Below, piece after piece: positions 15,951-24,678 of a stretch of 39,179 nucleotides of DNA (the stretch's first letter is position 1; each line of letters starts with the position of its first letter). The position numbers and the translations under genes were made by a program. The DNA lies in the NCBI GenBank assembly GCA_025350915.1, contig JANXWX010000055.1, positions 1 through 39,179 of the forward strand, read 5' to 3'. Below the pieces are notes generated by a model, which made no database searches, had not been told where the DNA came from, and saw only the letters and a list, made by a program, of their open reading frames with translations. The DNA is from Nitrosomonadales bacterium (GTDB taxonomy: Bacteria; Pseudomonadota; Gammaproteobacteria; Burkholderiales; Gallionellaceae).

Positions 15951-16688
15951 TTAGTTAAAGTCACCCCACAGCGTTTGCAGCGCGGTAATACCTGCAATAG
16001 CTGCCGTTTCGGTTCGCAATACACGCGGTCCCAGCAACACGGGGATAAATCCTGCCTGTTTCGCCATAAGCGCTTCGTCAGCGGTAAAACCACCTTCAGG
16101 GCCAATCAATAGGGTAACCGGATTTTGCGGCGTTGCATTTGCACGTAGCGCTACAGTGCCATCCGGCAGCAGAATAAATTTACTGCCAGGCGTATCGCGC
16201 TGACCAGCCAGCCAGTGGCTAAAATCAATCGGTGCATGTACTTGCATCAGGTCGTTGCGGCCGCTCTGTTCGCAAGCGGCGATGACGACACCTCGCCAGT
16301 GTTCAGTGCGTTTTTCCACGCGTTCACTGGTCAACTTGGCAACGCTACGCTGGGTTTGTACGGGCTGAATTTCTGTTGCGCCCAATTCGGTGGCTTTCTG
16401 CACGACCCAATCCATTTTTTCGCTGCTGCACATGGCTTGTGCAAGCACGATAGGCATTGGTGCCAGGGCTTGCGCCGGGCATTGCCTGAGGATATTGACG
16501 TGGACATGCTTGCCGTTTACCTCGGCCAGAACGGCGTCGCAGGCGTGGCCCTCACCGTCAAAAATCTGGACAGGGTCGTTGAGGCGTAGCCGCAATACGC
16601 GCAGGGCATGATGTGCCGCGTTTGACGGGAGTTCAAATAGTCCTGTTTCAGGCAGGGATTCGGGACAATAAAAACGGGGTGCGGACAT
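15951..16688 (-). CDS. rsmE: 16S rRNA (uracil(1498)-N3)-methyltransferase RsmE
   Basis: RsmE methylates N3 of U1498 in 16S rRNA using S-adenosylmethionine. The 245-residue protein shows the SPOUT-knot blocks LLIGPEGGFTADE (GPEGG 196-200) and VLRTETA (LRTETA 224-229), which form the cofactor pocket, and the N-terminal PUA-like part with HHALRVLRL. Length is normal. It reads away from the redoxin gene with 78 bases between the two starts. The downstream tautomerase gene is probably in the same transcript. Confidence 0.94.
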   Translation of the reverse strand: MSAPRFYCPESLPETGLFELPSNAAHHALRVLRLRLNDPVQIFDGEGHACDAVLAEVNGKHVHVNILRQCPAQALAPMPIVLAQAMCSSEKMDWVVQKATELGATEIQPVQTQRSVAKLTSERVEKRTEHWRGVVIAACEQSGRNDLMQVHAPIDFSHWLAGQRDTPGSKFILLPDGTVALRANATPQNPVTLLIGPEGGFTADEALMAKQAGFIPVLLGPRVLRTETAAIAGITALQTLWGDFN

Positions 16689-16766
16689 AGTATGGGCTTC
16701 GATGTAAAGGTTGCAGCGTGATAATATAGTGTCTTGTGCAAAAATTGTATTTTAGGAGTGCTTATC

Positions 16767-17324
16767 ATGGTTAGTTTACACCCCCCCGTTTGCGACTTTG
16801 GCTGGAAAGCACGGGATTTTAATCTGCCGGGCGTGGATGGAAAGCGTTATTCGCTGGAAAACGTACGTGGCAAGAATGGTTTGCTGGTGATGTTTATATG
16901 CAATCACTGCCCCTATGTGAAATCGATTCGTGAACGTATCGTGCGCGACACACTTGAATTGAAACAGCACGGCATCAATAGCATTGCAATTATGTCCAAC
17001 GATCCCGCTGAGTATGAAGAAGACTCATTTGAGAATATGAAGGAAGTGGCAAAAGTGTTTAATTTTCCTTTCCCCTATGTATGGGATGAAACCCAGCAGA
17101 TCGCAAAAGATTATGGTGCAGTATGCACGCCGGATTTTTTTGGTTTTAACGCGAACCTTGAATTGCAGTACCGTGGCCGTCTCGATGCATCGCGCAAAGA
17201 TGCCGTAGCGGATGCAACTCGCGACTTGTTTGATGCGATGGTGGCGGTGGCAAAAACAGGCAAGGGCCCGGCAGAACAAATTGCCAGCATGGGTTGTTCA
17301 ATCAAGTGGAAGAATGTAACCTGA
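16767..17324 (+). CDS. Thioredoxin-fold redoxin (AhpC/TSA-like)
   Basis: A 185-residue cytoplasmic redoxin. It has the fold start DFNLPGVDGKRYSLENVRG and a CxxC site CNHCPYV (Cys45, Cys48). Two more cysteines are conserved-looking: CTPDFFGF in the middle and MGCSIKWK at the C-terminus. This pattern fits a widespread family of thioredoxin-like proteins annotated as redoxin-domain proteins rather than true thioredoxin or AhpC. I chose the ATG at 16767, which has TAGGAG about ten bases upstream; a GTG at 16734 would add 11 residues without family support. It is followed after 15 bases by the inositol-monophosphatase gene. The physiological substrate is unknown. Confidence 0.85.
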   Translation: MVSLHPPVCDFGWKARDFNLPGVDGKRYSLENVRGKNGLLVMFICNHCPYVKSIRERIVRDTLELKQHGINSIAIMSNDPAEYEEDSFENMKEVAKVFNFPFPYVWDETQQIAKDYGAVCTPDFFGFNANLELQYRGRLDASRKDAVADATRDLFDAMVAVAKTGKGPAEQIASMGCSIKWKNVT

Positions 17325-17339
17325 GTTGGCAGGCAAATT

Positions 17340-18182
17340 ATGTCATCTGAAATAAAAACCGAAAATCATAACGGCAGTGGAAATCAAGGCATGGGTGCCA
17401 TGCTTAAGGCGATATCTGCCGCGATGAAGCTGGTCGCAGAACATGACATCATGCCCCGCTACATGCGTGTAGGTCATCAGCACAAAGAAGATGGCAGTCT
17501 GTGCACGGAGGCGGATCTTGCGGCACAGGAATCCCTGATCAAGCGACTCCAGGCTATCCATCATGTACCGGTGCTGGGAGAAGAGATGAGCGCCGCGCAG
17601 CAGGAAGCAATCTGGGGTGACGGCAAGCAAGAGCTATGGTGCATAGACCCGATTGATGGAACCTCAAATTTTGTGCATGGCCTGCCTTATTTCGCCATAT
17701 CGGTTGCCCTGATTCGTGAGGGGAAAAGCGTGCTGGGTGTGGTATACGACCCGGTGGCCAAGGAATGTTTTGCTGCAGAGCGTGGCCGGGGTGCATTTCT
17801 GGACGGGGTCAGGATGCAGAAGAGGAGCGTATGCAAAGCGCTTTCAGGAGCGCTGGCCAATGTCGATTTGAAACGGCTAAGCAGAAAACTTGCGGCGGAA
17901 ATTGGCGGCAATCCGCCTTATGCGTCGCAGCGAAATTTTGGCGCCAGCACCCTGGATTGGTGCTATACCGCGGCCGGCCGTTATGACGTATATTTGCATG
18001 GCGGCCAAAAATTGTGGGACTATGCCGCCGGCTCACTGGTGCTGTCTGAAGCCGGCGGACATATTTGCTCGCTGGATCAGGAGAAATTTGCAAGCGGGGA
18101 CGTGTGGCAACGTTCTGTTATTGCTGCGCTGGATGGCAATATTTTTGAAGCATGGAAAGCGTGGATACGCGCACATCAATAG
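17340..18182 (+). CDS. Inositol monophosphatase family protein
   Basis: A 280-residue Mg-dependent sugar-phosphatase-like enzyme. The metal-site motifs are complete: GEE (80-82), DPIDGTSN (103-110) and LWDYAAGS near residue 222, with KEDGSLCTEADL upstream. Family members dephosphorylate inositol phosphates, histidinol phosphate, or PAP/fructose bisphosphate, and these motifs do not separate them. The first 20 residues are polar and Gly/Asn-rich, so a later start is possible. Spacing of 15 bases after the redoxin gene suggests one transcript. Candidates include a SuhB-like or HisN-like phosphatase; I do not assign a gene name. Confidence 0.87.
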   Translation: MSSEIKTENHNGSGNQGMGAMLKAISAAMKLVAEHDIMPRYMRVGHQHKEDGSLCTEADLAAQESLIKRLQAIHHVPVLGEEMSAAQQEAIWGDGKQELWCIDPIDGTSNFVHGLPYFAISVALIREGKSVLGVVYDPVAKECFAAERGRGAFLDGVRMQKRSVCKALSGALANVDLKRLSRKLAAEIGGNPPYASQRNFGASTLDWCYTAAGRYDVYLHGGQKLWDYAAGSLVLSEAGGHICSLDQEKFASGDVWQRSVIAALDGNIFEAWKAWIRAHQ

Positions 18183-18233
18183 GGTAGTGATGGACTGTAT
18201 TATTTCATTCGATTATTTTGAAAGGCGGCTGGC

Positions 18234-19607
18234 TTGAATATCCTTATCCTCGGTGCCGGACAAGTCGGATCAACCGTCGCTGAAAGCCTGGTCAGTGAAG
18301 CCAATGACATCACCGTGGTTGATCTTGATGCGGCAAAACTGAAGACGTTACAGGATCGTTTTGATCTGCGCACCCTGGTAGGAAACGCTTCCCACCCATC
18401 GATACTGGAACAGGCGGGCATTGCCGATGCTGACATGCTGCTGGCCGTCACCCAAAGCGATGAAGTCAACATGGTTGCCTGCAAACTGGCCGCCAGTCTG
18501 TATAACACACCCACAAAAATTGCGCGTATTCGTTCGGCGGATTATCTGGCGCATCCGGTGATATTTGACGCCAATAATTTCTGTGTGGATTTTTCTATTT
18601 GCCCCGAACAAATTCTCACCGACTACATATGCAAACTGATTGAATTTCCCGAGGCCTTGCAAGTGCTGGAATTTGCCGATGGCAAAGTATCGCTGGTTGC
18701 CGTGCGTGCAATCCAGGGCGGACCGCTGGTCGGGCAACCGCTGAGTTTTTTGCCCACCCATTTACCGAATGTGGACGCGCGTGTCGCGGCTATCTTTCGC
18801 CAGGACAGGTCGCTTATACCCAAAGGTGACACTGTCATTGAAGCGGGCGATGAGGTGTTTTTTATTGCCGCAACCGAGAATATACGCACGGTATTAAAAG
18901 AAATGCGCCGCATGGATAAACCGGCCAAGCGGGTGATGATCATGGGCGGCGGTAATATAGGCAGGCGCCTTGCACTGGCCCTGGAGAAGGAATACCAGGT
19001 CAAACTGGTGGAGCATAATAAAAAATCGTGCGAACGTCTGGCCGGTGAGCTTTCGAACACGCTCGTGCTGCATGGTGATTGTACGGATGAAAATTTGCTG
19101 CTCTCTGAACATGTCGGGGAAGTAGACGTCTTCTGTGCGCTGACTAACGATGATGAAAATAATATCATGTCATCGCTGCTAGCCAAGAGTGGTGGTGCGC
19201 GCAAGGTGATATCCCTGATCAATCGCAGTGCCTATGTGGGCCTGGTGCAGGGCGGTAAGATTGATATTGCCCTGTCGCCAGCCCATGTCACCATTGGTTC
19301 TCTGCTTGCCTATGTACGCCATGGCGACGTGGCTGCAGTGCATTCCTTGCGCCGGGGTGCGGCTGAGGCGCTGGAATTGATCGCCCACGGGGACAGGCAA
19401 TCATCCAAGGTAGTGGGCCGCAGAATAGATGAAATTGATCTGCCCGAAGGCGCGACAATCGGTGCGATGGTGCGCAATGGTGTGGTAATTATGGCGCATC
19501 ATGACCGCCTGATAGAGCCTGATGATCATGTGATTATCTTTGTCATCAACAAGCAAATCATACGCAAGGTGGAAAAACTCTTTCAGATTGGTATAGGCTT
19601 CTTTTAA
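18234..19607 (+). CDS. trkA: Trk potassium uptake regulatory protein TrkA
   Basis: TrkA is the cytoplasmic NAD(H)-binding gating subunit of the Trk K+ uptake system. The 457-residue protein contains two RCK units, each with a Rossmann motif: GAGQVGS at residues 7-13 and GGGNIG near 238-244, each followed by a TrkA_C part. I chose the TTG at 18234 because it gives MNILILGAGQVG, the normal start of TrkA, and AAAGGCGG lies just upstream; no ATG or GTG fits as well. Its stop codon shares a base with the trkH start, so the pair is coupled. Confidence 0.95.
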   Translation: MNILILGAGQVGSTVAESLVSEANDITVVDLDAAKLKTLQDRFDLRTLVGNASHPSILEQAGIADADMLLAVTQSDEVNMVACKLAASLYNTPTKIARIRSADYLAHPVIFDANNFCVDFSICPEQILTDYICKLIEFPEALQVLEFADGKVSLVAVRAIQGGPLVGQPLSFLPTHLPNVDARVAAIFRQDRSLIPKGDTVIEAGDEVFFIAATENIRTVLKEMRRMDKPAKRVMIMGGGNIGRRLALALEKEYQVKLVEHNKKSCERLAGELSNTLVLHGDCTDENLLLSEHVGEVDVFCALTNDDENNIMSSLLAKSGGARKVISLINRSAYVGLVQGGKIDIALSPAHVTIGSLLAYVRHGDVAAVHSLRRGAAEALELIAHGDRQSSKVVGRRIDEIDLPEGATIGAMVRNGVVIMAHHDRLIEPDDHVIIFVINKQIIRKVEKLFQIGIGFF

Positions 19608-21064
19608 TGATTCGCTCACTCACAGTTATACATGCTTTAGGCATGATGCTGATCCTGTTCAGTCTCACCTATCTTTTCCCTATCATCACTTCCTTGATCT
19701 ATCAGGATGGAACACTGGTAGATTTCTTATGGTCCATGCTGATGACGTTTTTGTCGGGTGCATTAATGTGGGTTGTAACACGTCGTTTCAAAGGCGAGTT
19801 GTCTATACGTCATGGATATTTGTTGGTGGTGGTGATGTGGACGGCGATTCCCGCATTTGCCACGTTGCCATTACTGATGGTTCTGCCAAGTTTGTCGTTT
19901 ACCGATGCGTATTTTGAAACCATGTCGGGTCTGACAACAACGGGAGCAACCGTGTTGACCGGGCTGGATAGCATGCCTGAGGCCATTAATATGTGGCGAC
20001 ATGAGTTGAACTGGCTGGGCGGTATGGGCATCATTGTGCTGGCGGTCGCTATTATGCCTTTGTTGGGCATAGGTGGGCGGCAGTTATATAAAGCGGAAAC
20101 GCCGGGGCCGATGAAAGATTCAACATTGACGCCACGTATCACTGAAACAGCGCGCAATCTGTGGCTGGTGTATCTGGGCATTACCATCGCCTGTATTGTG
20201 TCGCTTAAAGTTGCCGGTATGAACTGGTTTGATGCGGTGTGTCACGCATTTGCGGCGATGGGCTTGGGCGGGTTTTCTACACATGATGCCAGCGTCGGAT
20301 TTTTTAATTCACCCGCGATTGAAATCGTGTTGATCGTTTTCATGTTGCTGGCGGCGATGAATTTCGCCACGCATTTTCTTGTGTGGCGCGAAAAAAGCTT
20401 GAAATTATATTTACACGAGACTGAGGGGATTGCCACTGTGTTGGTGGTACTGGTGAGTTGTGTGGGTATCGGATTTTTTCTTTGGTGGCAGGGTGTTTAC
20501 CCCAGTTTTTGGACTGCCCTGCGGCATGCCAGTTTTAATTTGGTATCACTGGCTACTGATTGCGGATTTGCCAGCGAGGACTTTAACAAATGGCCCATAT
20601 TCGCGCCGCTTTGGATGCTTTTCCTGAGTTGTATTGTTGCTAGTTCAGGATCTACCGGTGGCGGAATCAAGATGATAAGAACAATTATCCTGTTCAAGCA
20701 GGCGGGTCGAGAGTTTATAAAATTATTGCATCCATCAGTGATAAATCCGATGAAAATTGGCGGGCATGTGATACCGAATAACATTGTGTTTTCAGTGCTG
20801 GGTTTTATTTTTCTATATTTCATGAGCGTTGTAATACTTACATTTGCATTATTGATAAGTGGCCTGGATTTTATTTCGGCATTTTCCGCAATCATTGCCT
20901 GTATTAATAATGCGGGTCCTGGTCTGGGAGTAGTTGGACCTGCCGGAAATTACGGTGTATTAAACGATTTTCAGACTTGGGTGTGTACTGTGGCCATGCT
21001 GATTGGACGTTTGGAAATTATTACCTTGCTGATAATATTCACGCCAAAATTCTGGCGAAGATAG
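19607..21064 (+). CDS. trkH: Trk potassium uptake protein TrkH
   Basis: The membrane subunit of Trk K+ uptake, 485 residues. Four pore-loop repeats with selectivity-filter glycines are visible in order: TTTGATVL, GLGGFSTHD, SLATDCGFAS and NNAGPGLG. Between them lie hydrophobic segments of the MPM fold. Translation starts in the TAATG junction with trkA. Together they import K+ driven by membrane potential and gated by nucleotide binding to TrkA. A weak terminator-like hairpin follows at 21101-21120. Confidence 0.95.
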   Translation: MIRSLTVIHALGMMLILFSLTYLFPIITSLIYQDGTLVDFLWSMLMTFLSGALMWVVTRRFKGELSIRHGYLLVVVMWTAIPAFATLPLLMVLPSLSFTDAYFETMSGLTTTGATVLTGLDSMPEAINMWRHELNWLGGMGIIVLAVAIMPLLGIGGRQLYKAETPGPMKDSTLTPRITETARNLWLVYLGITIACIVSLKVAGMNWFDAVCHAFAAMGLGGFSTHDASVGFFNSPAIEIVLIVFMLLAAMNFATHFLVWREKSLKLYLHETEGIATVLVVLVSCVGIGFFLWWQGVYPSFWTALRHASFNLVSLATDCGFASEDFNKWPIFAPLWMLFLSCIVASSGSTGGGIKMIRTIILFKQAGREFIKLLHPSVINPMKIGGHVIPNNIVFSVLGFIFLYFMSVVILTFALLISGLDFISAFSAIIACINNAGPGLGVVGPAGNYGVLNDFQTWVCTVAMLIGRLEIITLLIIFTPKFWRR

Positions 21065-21100
21065 AAAATTTAAATTGAAATTCGGAATATGATATACCCT

Positions 21101-21120
21101 GCCTGAAGTCGCAGGCTTTT
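21101..21120 (+). terminator. Possible intrinsic terminator after trkH
   Basis: GCCTG (21101-21105) pairs with CAGGC (21112-21116) around a six-base loop, followed by TTTT and then GATT. The stem is short and the U-tract is brief, so this would be a weak terminator. Its position 37 bases after the trkH stop fits. Confidence 0.4.
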
Positions 21121-21247
21121 GATTGGCCGATAAATTTTATAGTTACAGTTCATGAATAACGGTTTGATTATTTAATTACCAGTTAATTATTAAACGGGTG
21201 CGCCATATGCCGTCTAAATTAATTTGTTAACCATTCAAGCTAATACA

Positions 21248-21351
21248 TTGAACAGTAAGTGTAAAATGCGGTAGGATTCGGTCTGTAATAAAGTCTGCGA
21301 CAGACTCGGGTTACAGGTTTAGGGAGCGCTTAAGTTTATGAAAGATCTAAA
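21248..21351 (+). promoter_or_regulatory. Candidate promoter, leader hairpin and mini-ORF before pilG
   Basis: TTGAAC (21248-21253) and TAGGAT (21272-21277) are 18 bases apart and could be a weak sigma70-type promoter. Downstream, AGTCTG (21292-21297) and CAGACT (21301-21306) form a perfect hairpin with a CGA loop. A five-codon ORF (ATG at 21338, stop TGA at 21353-21355) is preceded by AGGGAG at 21321 and overlaps the GTG start of pilG. The promoter is weakly supported; the hairpin and overlap are visible directly. Confidence 0.35.
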
Positions 21352-21750
21352 GTGAGTGAAAGTAATTCATTATCGGGCATCAAAGTTGTGCTCATCGATG
21401 ACAGCAATACGATACGTCGTAGCGGTGAAATATTTTTATCGCAAGCCGGGTGCCAGGTAGTGCTGGCAGAAGACGGATTCGATGGCCTGTCTAAAGTAGT
21501 AGATACCAAGCCGGACATAATATTTGTAGACGTCATGATGCCTCGTCTGGATGGATATCAAACTTGCGCGCTTATCAAAAATCACCGTGAATTTAAAGAT
21601 ACCCCGGTCGTCATGCTGACCAGCAAAGATAGTTTGTTTGATCGTGCTCGTGGCAAATTGGTTGGTGCTGATCAATATCTGACCAAACCCTTCAGCAAGA
21701 AAAGCTTAACGGATGCAGTCATCCAACACACTCAGTATAAAGGAGAGTAA
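21352..21750 (+). CDS. pilG: Twitching motility response regulator PilG
   Basis: A 132-residue single-domain response regulator. Asp16-Asp17 form the acidic pocket, Asp60 in IIFVDVMMPRLDG is the phosphorylation site, and the C-terminal Lys lies in YLTKPFSKKS. In Pil-Chp systems PilG promotes pilus extension and cAMP signalling after phosphorylation by ChpA. The GTG start gives MSESNSLSGIKVVLIDDS; no strong Shine-Dalgarno lies at the usual distance. Translation may instead be coupled to the five-codon mini-ORF that overlaps this start. pilH follows after two bases. Confidence 0.92.
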   Translation: MSESNSLSGIKVVLIDDSNTIRRSGEIFLSQAGCQVVLAEDGFDGLSKVVDTKPDIIFVDVMMPRLDGYQTCALIKNHREFKDTPVVMLTSKDSLFDRARGKLVGADQYLTKPFSKKSLTDAVIQHTQYKGE

Positions 21751-21752
21751 CA

Positions 21753-22118
21753 ATGGCAATTAAAAACATATTAGTTGTGGATGATTCCGCAACGGAGCGA
21801 CACATTATCGGCGGCATTTTGACCAAAGGCGGTTACACCGTAACCTTTGCAGAAGATGGTGAGTCCGGTATTGCAAAAACCAAGGCGGATATGCCTGATC
21901 TGGTGGTGATGGACGTGGTGATGCCCGGCCTGAACGGCTTTCAGGCGACACGTGCCATCACGACGGATCAGGCTACCAAACATATCCCGGTCATTATCTG
22001 CACGACTAAAGGTCAGGAAACCGACAAGATTTGGGGTTTGCGTCAGGGTGCCAAGGACTATGTTACCAAGCCCGTTGATGCAGCTGAATTGCTAAGCAAA
22101 ATAGCCGCGCTGAATTAA
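21753..22118 (+). CDS. pilH: Twitching motility response regulator PilH
   Basis: A 121-residue single-domain receiver. Asp10-Asp11 and Asp54 (LVVMDVVMPGLNG) are the acidic pocket and phospho-acceptor, and VTKPVDAAEL carries the conserved Lys-Pro. In characterised Pil-Chp systems PilH promotes retraction or drains phosphate from ChpA, opposing PilG. AAGGAG lies before the ATG. It lies two bases after pilG and two bases before pilI, so the three genes are one transcript. Confidence 0.93.
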   Translation: MAIKNILVVDDSATERHIIGGILTKGGYTVTFAEDGESGIAKTKADMPDLVVMDVVMPGLNGFQATRAITTDQATKHIPVIICTTKGQETDKIWGLRQGAKDYVTKPVDAAELLSKIAALN

Positions 22119-22120
22119 TT

Positions 22121-22615
22121 ATGTCCAAGCGTTTTAATTTGCGCGAATTCCAGCAAGGCCTGCTGGAGAGAATGCAGATACAGGCTGACGCGGGTGATCG
22201 CGTTGCAACGCTTGGTATTTTGATAGGCCAGGAAAGCTGGCTGGTAGAGATGTCTGATATTTCAGAGGTGTTGGCGTTGCCAGAACTGACGGCAGTTCCA
22301 CTGACCAAGCATTGGTATTGCGGCGTCGCCAATGTGCGTGGAAATATCTACAGCATTATGGATTTGGCCGATTATTTGAATCGTGGTTCGGTAGCACATG
22401 ATGCACAGAGCCGGGTATTACTGATAGGACAGAAATACAACTTTAATACAGGTCTGCTGGTTTCAAAGGTATTGGGTTTGCGCAACGCGAAAGATTGGCA
22501 GCGCAGTGAACAGGATGGGGATGTTTTTTATCGGGACAGTGAAGGTCAGCGCTGGCAAAAACTGGATATTAAACAACTGACTCAACAGCCGGAATTTATT
22601 CAAATAGGGGTTTAA
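22121..22615 (+). CDS. pilI: CheW-like adaptor PilI
   Basis: A 164-residue CheW-domain protein that couples the receptor PilJ to the kinase ChpA. Visible CheW features are the WLVEMSDISEVLALPELTAV strand region and GVANVRGNIYSIMDLADYL, the canonical N-(V/I)-RG turn. No Shine-Dalgarno is evident, and the two-base gap after pilH suggests translational coupling. pilJ begins 23 bases later. Confidence 0.93.
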   Translation: MSKRFNLREFQQGLLERMQIQADAGDRVATLGILIGQESWLVEMSDISEVLALPELTAVPLTKHWYCGVANVRGNIYSIMDLADYLNRGSVAHDAQSRVLLIGQKYNFNTGLLVSKVLGLRNAKDWQRSEQDGDVFYRDSEGQRWQKLDIKQLTQQPEFIQIGV

Positions 22616-22638
22616 TACTCCACAAATAAGGACGCAAA

Positions 22639-24660
22639 ATGGCATTTAAATTATCCAATCCATTCAAAAAAGCGACTAAAAAGCCACAGGCAGGCAGATC
22701 CCAGGCAGCAAAGCCGCAGGTCGCCAAGAAAAAATCGACGATGCCCTTGTTGGGCATGCTACCGATAGGCAAGCAATTGCAATTGCTCAGCGTGACGTTG
22801 CTGGCATTTCTTGCATTGGCAGTTGTATCAGCATATTTCGATAACAAGGTTGCGTCACAAGGTACGCGCTACATTTCTGAATCTTCAAAACTGCTGATGT
22901 TGTCACAACGTCTTGCAAAAGATGCGCAACAAGGTTTGCTGGGTAACTTTGCCGCGTTTGAAGGTTTAAGCCAGGGCCGTCAAACCGTATCAGAGGTGAT
23001 GAATCTGCTGGATAAAGGCGATGCAACTCTGCCTGCCACAAAGGGCGCACCACGTGCAGCTTTAAATGATCTTATTCCGCGGGTCAAACAAACTGTTGCA
23101 AACGTTGCGATCATGGAGGAGGGGCGTACCGGTCTGCTAACACTTGCGCGTGCTATTACCGTGATTGATTCGATGAATAAAGAGTTGCGGCAGCAAATAC
23201 AACAAATACCCAAAACTCCTGCGGTGCAAAATTTCTCTCTGTCTATTGAACGTATGGGTAAGGACGCAACCTCCATGCTGGGCGAGGTAACCACTGAACA
23301 GGTAACAGCTTTGGCTGTGAACACGATAGAGGCGCAAGACAATCTTGAAGGCATGCCCAAATTAGACGCAGCGGTGAGCGATCTTGCAGAATTGTTCGAG
23401 GGTTATCGTGGCGCGGCTGAAATTATTGTCGGAAACTCGCAGAATTTATTGGGTGCCAAGCGTGCAGGTAGGGCCATTTTTGATGATAGTGATGCGTTCC
23501 TTGATCAGGCGCAAAAATTGACAGATGCGTATGAGCGCGTATTGTCAAATCGCTTGACGAGCTATGCCATGGTATTTTCAGGCGGTATGGTGTTAATCAT
23601 GCTGGTGCTGTTGGCCAAGGTCTATTTGACAGATACGAGCCATCGCGCGCAGATAGCTGAAGCAACCAATGCGTCTAACCAGCAGTCAATTTTGAACTTG
23701 ATGAACGAATTGTCCGAATTGGCGAACGGTGACTTGACGGTGAAGGCGACAGTTTCCGAAGACATAACCGGTGCAATTGCCGACTCGGTCAACTTTACCA
23801 CGGACGAATTGCGCAAGCTTGTAGTGGCGGTTAGTACCTCGGCGCAGCAGGTGTCACAAGCGACGGCTGAAGCGGGTTCGATAACCAAGAAACTGCTGGC
23901 TGCCGCACAAAAACAAGCTGAAGAAATTTATCAGGTAGGCGATGCGGTGGACCTGATGACCACCTCAATTCGTGAGGTTGACGCGAGTGCTTCGCGCTCT
24001 GCAGAAGCGGCGCGTCAGACCCTCACGGTAACCCAGCAGGGTACGCAAGCGGTGCATAACTCCATTGCGGGTATGGACGGTATTCGCGAGCAGATTCAGG
24101 AAACTTCGAAGCGTATTAAACGACTGGGTGAAAGCTCGCAGGAGATTGGCGAGATTGTGGATCTGATTTCAGATATTACCGAACAAACTAACGTATTGGC
24201 GTTGAACGCGGCGATTCAGGCGGCTTCTGCCGGTGAAGCGGGACGCGGCTTCTCGGTGGTTGCGGAAGAGGTGCAGCGTCTGGCGGAACGTTCGGCAGAC
24301 GCGACCAAGCAAATCGGCTTGCTGGTAAAAGCGATTCAGAACGATACGCACGATGCGGTGGCGGCGATGGAGCAAACGACCCAGGGTGTGGTTGAGGGTG
24401 CGAGACTGGCCGACACCGCCGGACAATCGCTGCGCGAAATTGAACAGACGACGAATGAATTGGCGACACTGGTAAGCAGCATCTCGGTCTCGACTCAAAT
24501 GCAAACAGAAATGGCGCGTGAGTTGGCAACGGTAACGCAGGGTATTCTGAAAATTACAGAACAGACTACTGATGGTACACAACGCACCAGCGCTTCGGTG
24601 TTGGCGGTAGAAAAATTGGCGACGGAATTAAGTAACTCCGTTTCAGGCTTTAAAGTTTAA
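22639..24660 (+). CDS. pilJ: Type IV pilus chemoreceptor PilJ
   Basis: A 673-residue methyl-accepting chemotaxis protein for pilus-based motility. An N-terminal basic, Lys/Ala/Gln-rich cytoplasmic stretch (1-45) precedes TM1 (about 47-67). The periplasmic PilJ-type sensor follows (RYISESSKLLMLSQRLAKDA at 77-96), then TM2 (about 308-330), a HAMP-like region and the signalling hairpin with ITEQTNVLALNAAIQA (about 515-530). It lacks the C-terminal CheR-tethering pentapeptide. No pilK (CheR) or chpB (CheB) accompanies it here, so whether it is methylated is uncertain. AAGGA precedes the ATG. Confidence 0.95.
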   Translation: MAFKLSNPFKKATKKPQAGRSQAAKPQVAKKKSTMPLLGMLPIGKQLQLLSVTLLAFLALAVVSAYFDNKVASQGTRYISESSKLLMLSQRLAKDAQQGLLGNFAAFEGLSQGRQTVSEVMNLLDKGDATLPATKGAPRAALNDLIPRVKQTVANVAIMEEGRTGLLTLARAITVIDSMNKELRQQIQQIPKTPAVQNFSLSIERMGKDATSMLGEVTTEQVTALAVNTIEAQDNLEGMPKLDAAVSDLAELFEGYRGAAEIIVGNSQNLLGAKRAGRAIFDDSDAFLDQAQKLTDAYERVLSNRLTSYAMVFSGGMVLIMLVLLAKVYLTDTSHRAQIAEATNASNQQSILNLMNELSELANGDLTVKATVSEDITGAIADSVNFTTDELRKLVVAVSTSAQQVSQATAEAGSITKKLLAAAQKQAEEIYQVGDAVDLMTTSIREVDASASRSAEAARQTLTVTQQGTQAVHNSIAGMDGIREQIQETSKRIKRLGESSQEIGEIVDLISDITEQTNVLALNAAIQAASAGEAGRGFSVVAEEVQRLAERSADATKQIGLLVKAIQNDTHDAVAAMEQTTQGVVEGARLADTAGQSLREIEQTTNELATLVSSISVSTQMQTEMARELATVTQGILKITEQTTDGTQRTSASVLAVEKLATELSNSVSGFKV

Positions 24661-24678
24661 GGATGTTCAGGCAATCGC

